The position numbers and the translations under genes are program-made. 5,830 bases of DNA from Kiritimatiellia bacterium (lineage in GTDB: Bacteria; Verrucomicrobiota; Kiritimatiellia; RFP12; UBA1067): the NCBI GenBank assembly GCA_024405335.1, contig JAKSOX010000131.1, forward strand, positions 1-5,830. Reading direction: 5' to 3'. This document shows positions 5,779-5,830 of the stretch, piece by piece. A model generated the notes under the pieces. That model did no database searches and was not told the origin of the DNA. It saw only the letters and a list, made by a program, of their open reading frames with translations. Each line of letters starts with the position of its first letter. Positions within the stretch are counted from its first letter, which is position 1.

Positions 5779-5830
5779 ATCCGATCACCGCGAGCACGTC
5801 GCCCGTGGCGACCTTGTCCGTGGCGGACAC
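5777..5830 (-). CDS. C-terminus of a biotin/lipoyl-attachment-domain protein, probable biotin carrier of the Na+-pumping decarboxylase (partial)
   Basis: Seventeen codons run from the right edge to a TGA at 5777-5779 and read VSATDKVATGDVLAVIG. The pattern 'x-D-x-V-x-x-G-D-x-L-x-V-I' is the closing beta-strand and turn of biotinyl/lipoyl domains, as in the carrier subunits of oxaloacetate, methylmalonyl-CoA and glutaconyl-CoA decarboxylases. It lies immediately upstream of the beta subunit on the same strand, which is the expected partner arrangement: carboxybiotin is delivered to the beta subunit for Na+-coupled decarboxylation. The biotinylated Lys motif (usually AMKM) would lie about 30-40 residues further upstream, outside the window. 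Whether this is a free small carrier or the C-terminal domain of a carboxyltransferase alpha subunit cannot be decided from this fragment. Confidence 0.75.
   Translation of the reverse strand: MSATDKVATGDVLAVIG

Overview
This is a GC-rich, almost fully coding window with all recognisable genes on the minus strand, so transcription reads from high to low coordinates. In that order: the last codons of a biotinyl-domain protein (right edge); a roughly 115-base AT-rich intergenic stretch packed with short palindromes and an 8-bp tandem repeat; a Na+-pumping decarboxylase beta subunit (OadB/GcdB type); queA (queuosine pathway, tRNA modification); a PPi-type phosphofructokinase; an FAD-dependent oxidoreductase of the UDP-galactopyranose mutase / protoporphyrinogen-oxidase-like group; and the first 52 codons of a membrane protein that looks like a dolichol-phosphate-mannosyltransferase-type (GT39/GT83-like) glycosyltransferase.

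From the beta subunit leftwards the genes are packed tightly: a 4-nt gap before queA, a 4-nt ATGA overlap between queA and the phosphofructokinase, a 6 to 54-nt gap (depending on start) before the FAD enzyme, and another ATGA overlap before the membrane protein. This strongly suggests one polycistronic message with translational coupling. The only substantial non-coding DNA is the palindromic region between the biotinyl gene and the beta subunit.

Functionally, the biotinyl fragment and the beta subunit belong to one Na+-translocating decarboxylase, which turns decarboxylation (of oxaloacetate, methylmalonyl-CoA or glutaconyl-CoA; the substrate cannot be told from these subunits) into a sodium gradient. 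Together with a PPi-type phosphofructokinase this fits an anaerobic, energy-saving fermentative metabolism. The two genes at the left look like part of a cell-surface glycan module. queA sits between these as an apparently unrelated housekeeping gene.

The organism is most likely a GC-rich anaerobic Gram-negative-type bacterium. The Verrucomicrobiota/Kiritimatiellota/Lentisphaerota area is my guess, based on general impression only. No phage, insertion sequence, CRISPR, tRNA or rRNA was seen. I do not see strong evidence for a new multi-gene system. The least explained items are the palindromic intergenic repeats, the secreted N-terminal extension on the beta subunit, and the exact reaction of the FAD enzyme.
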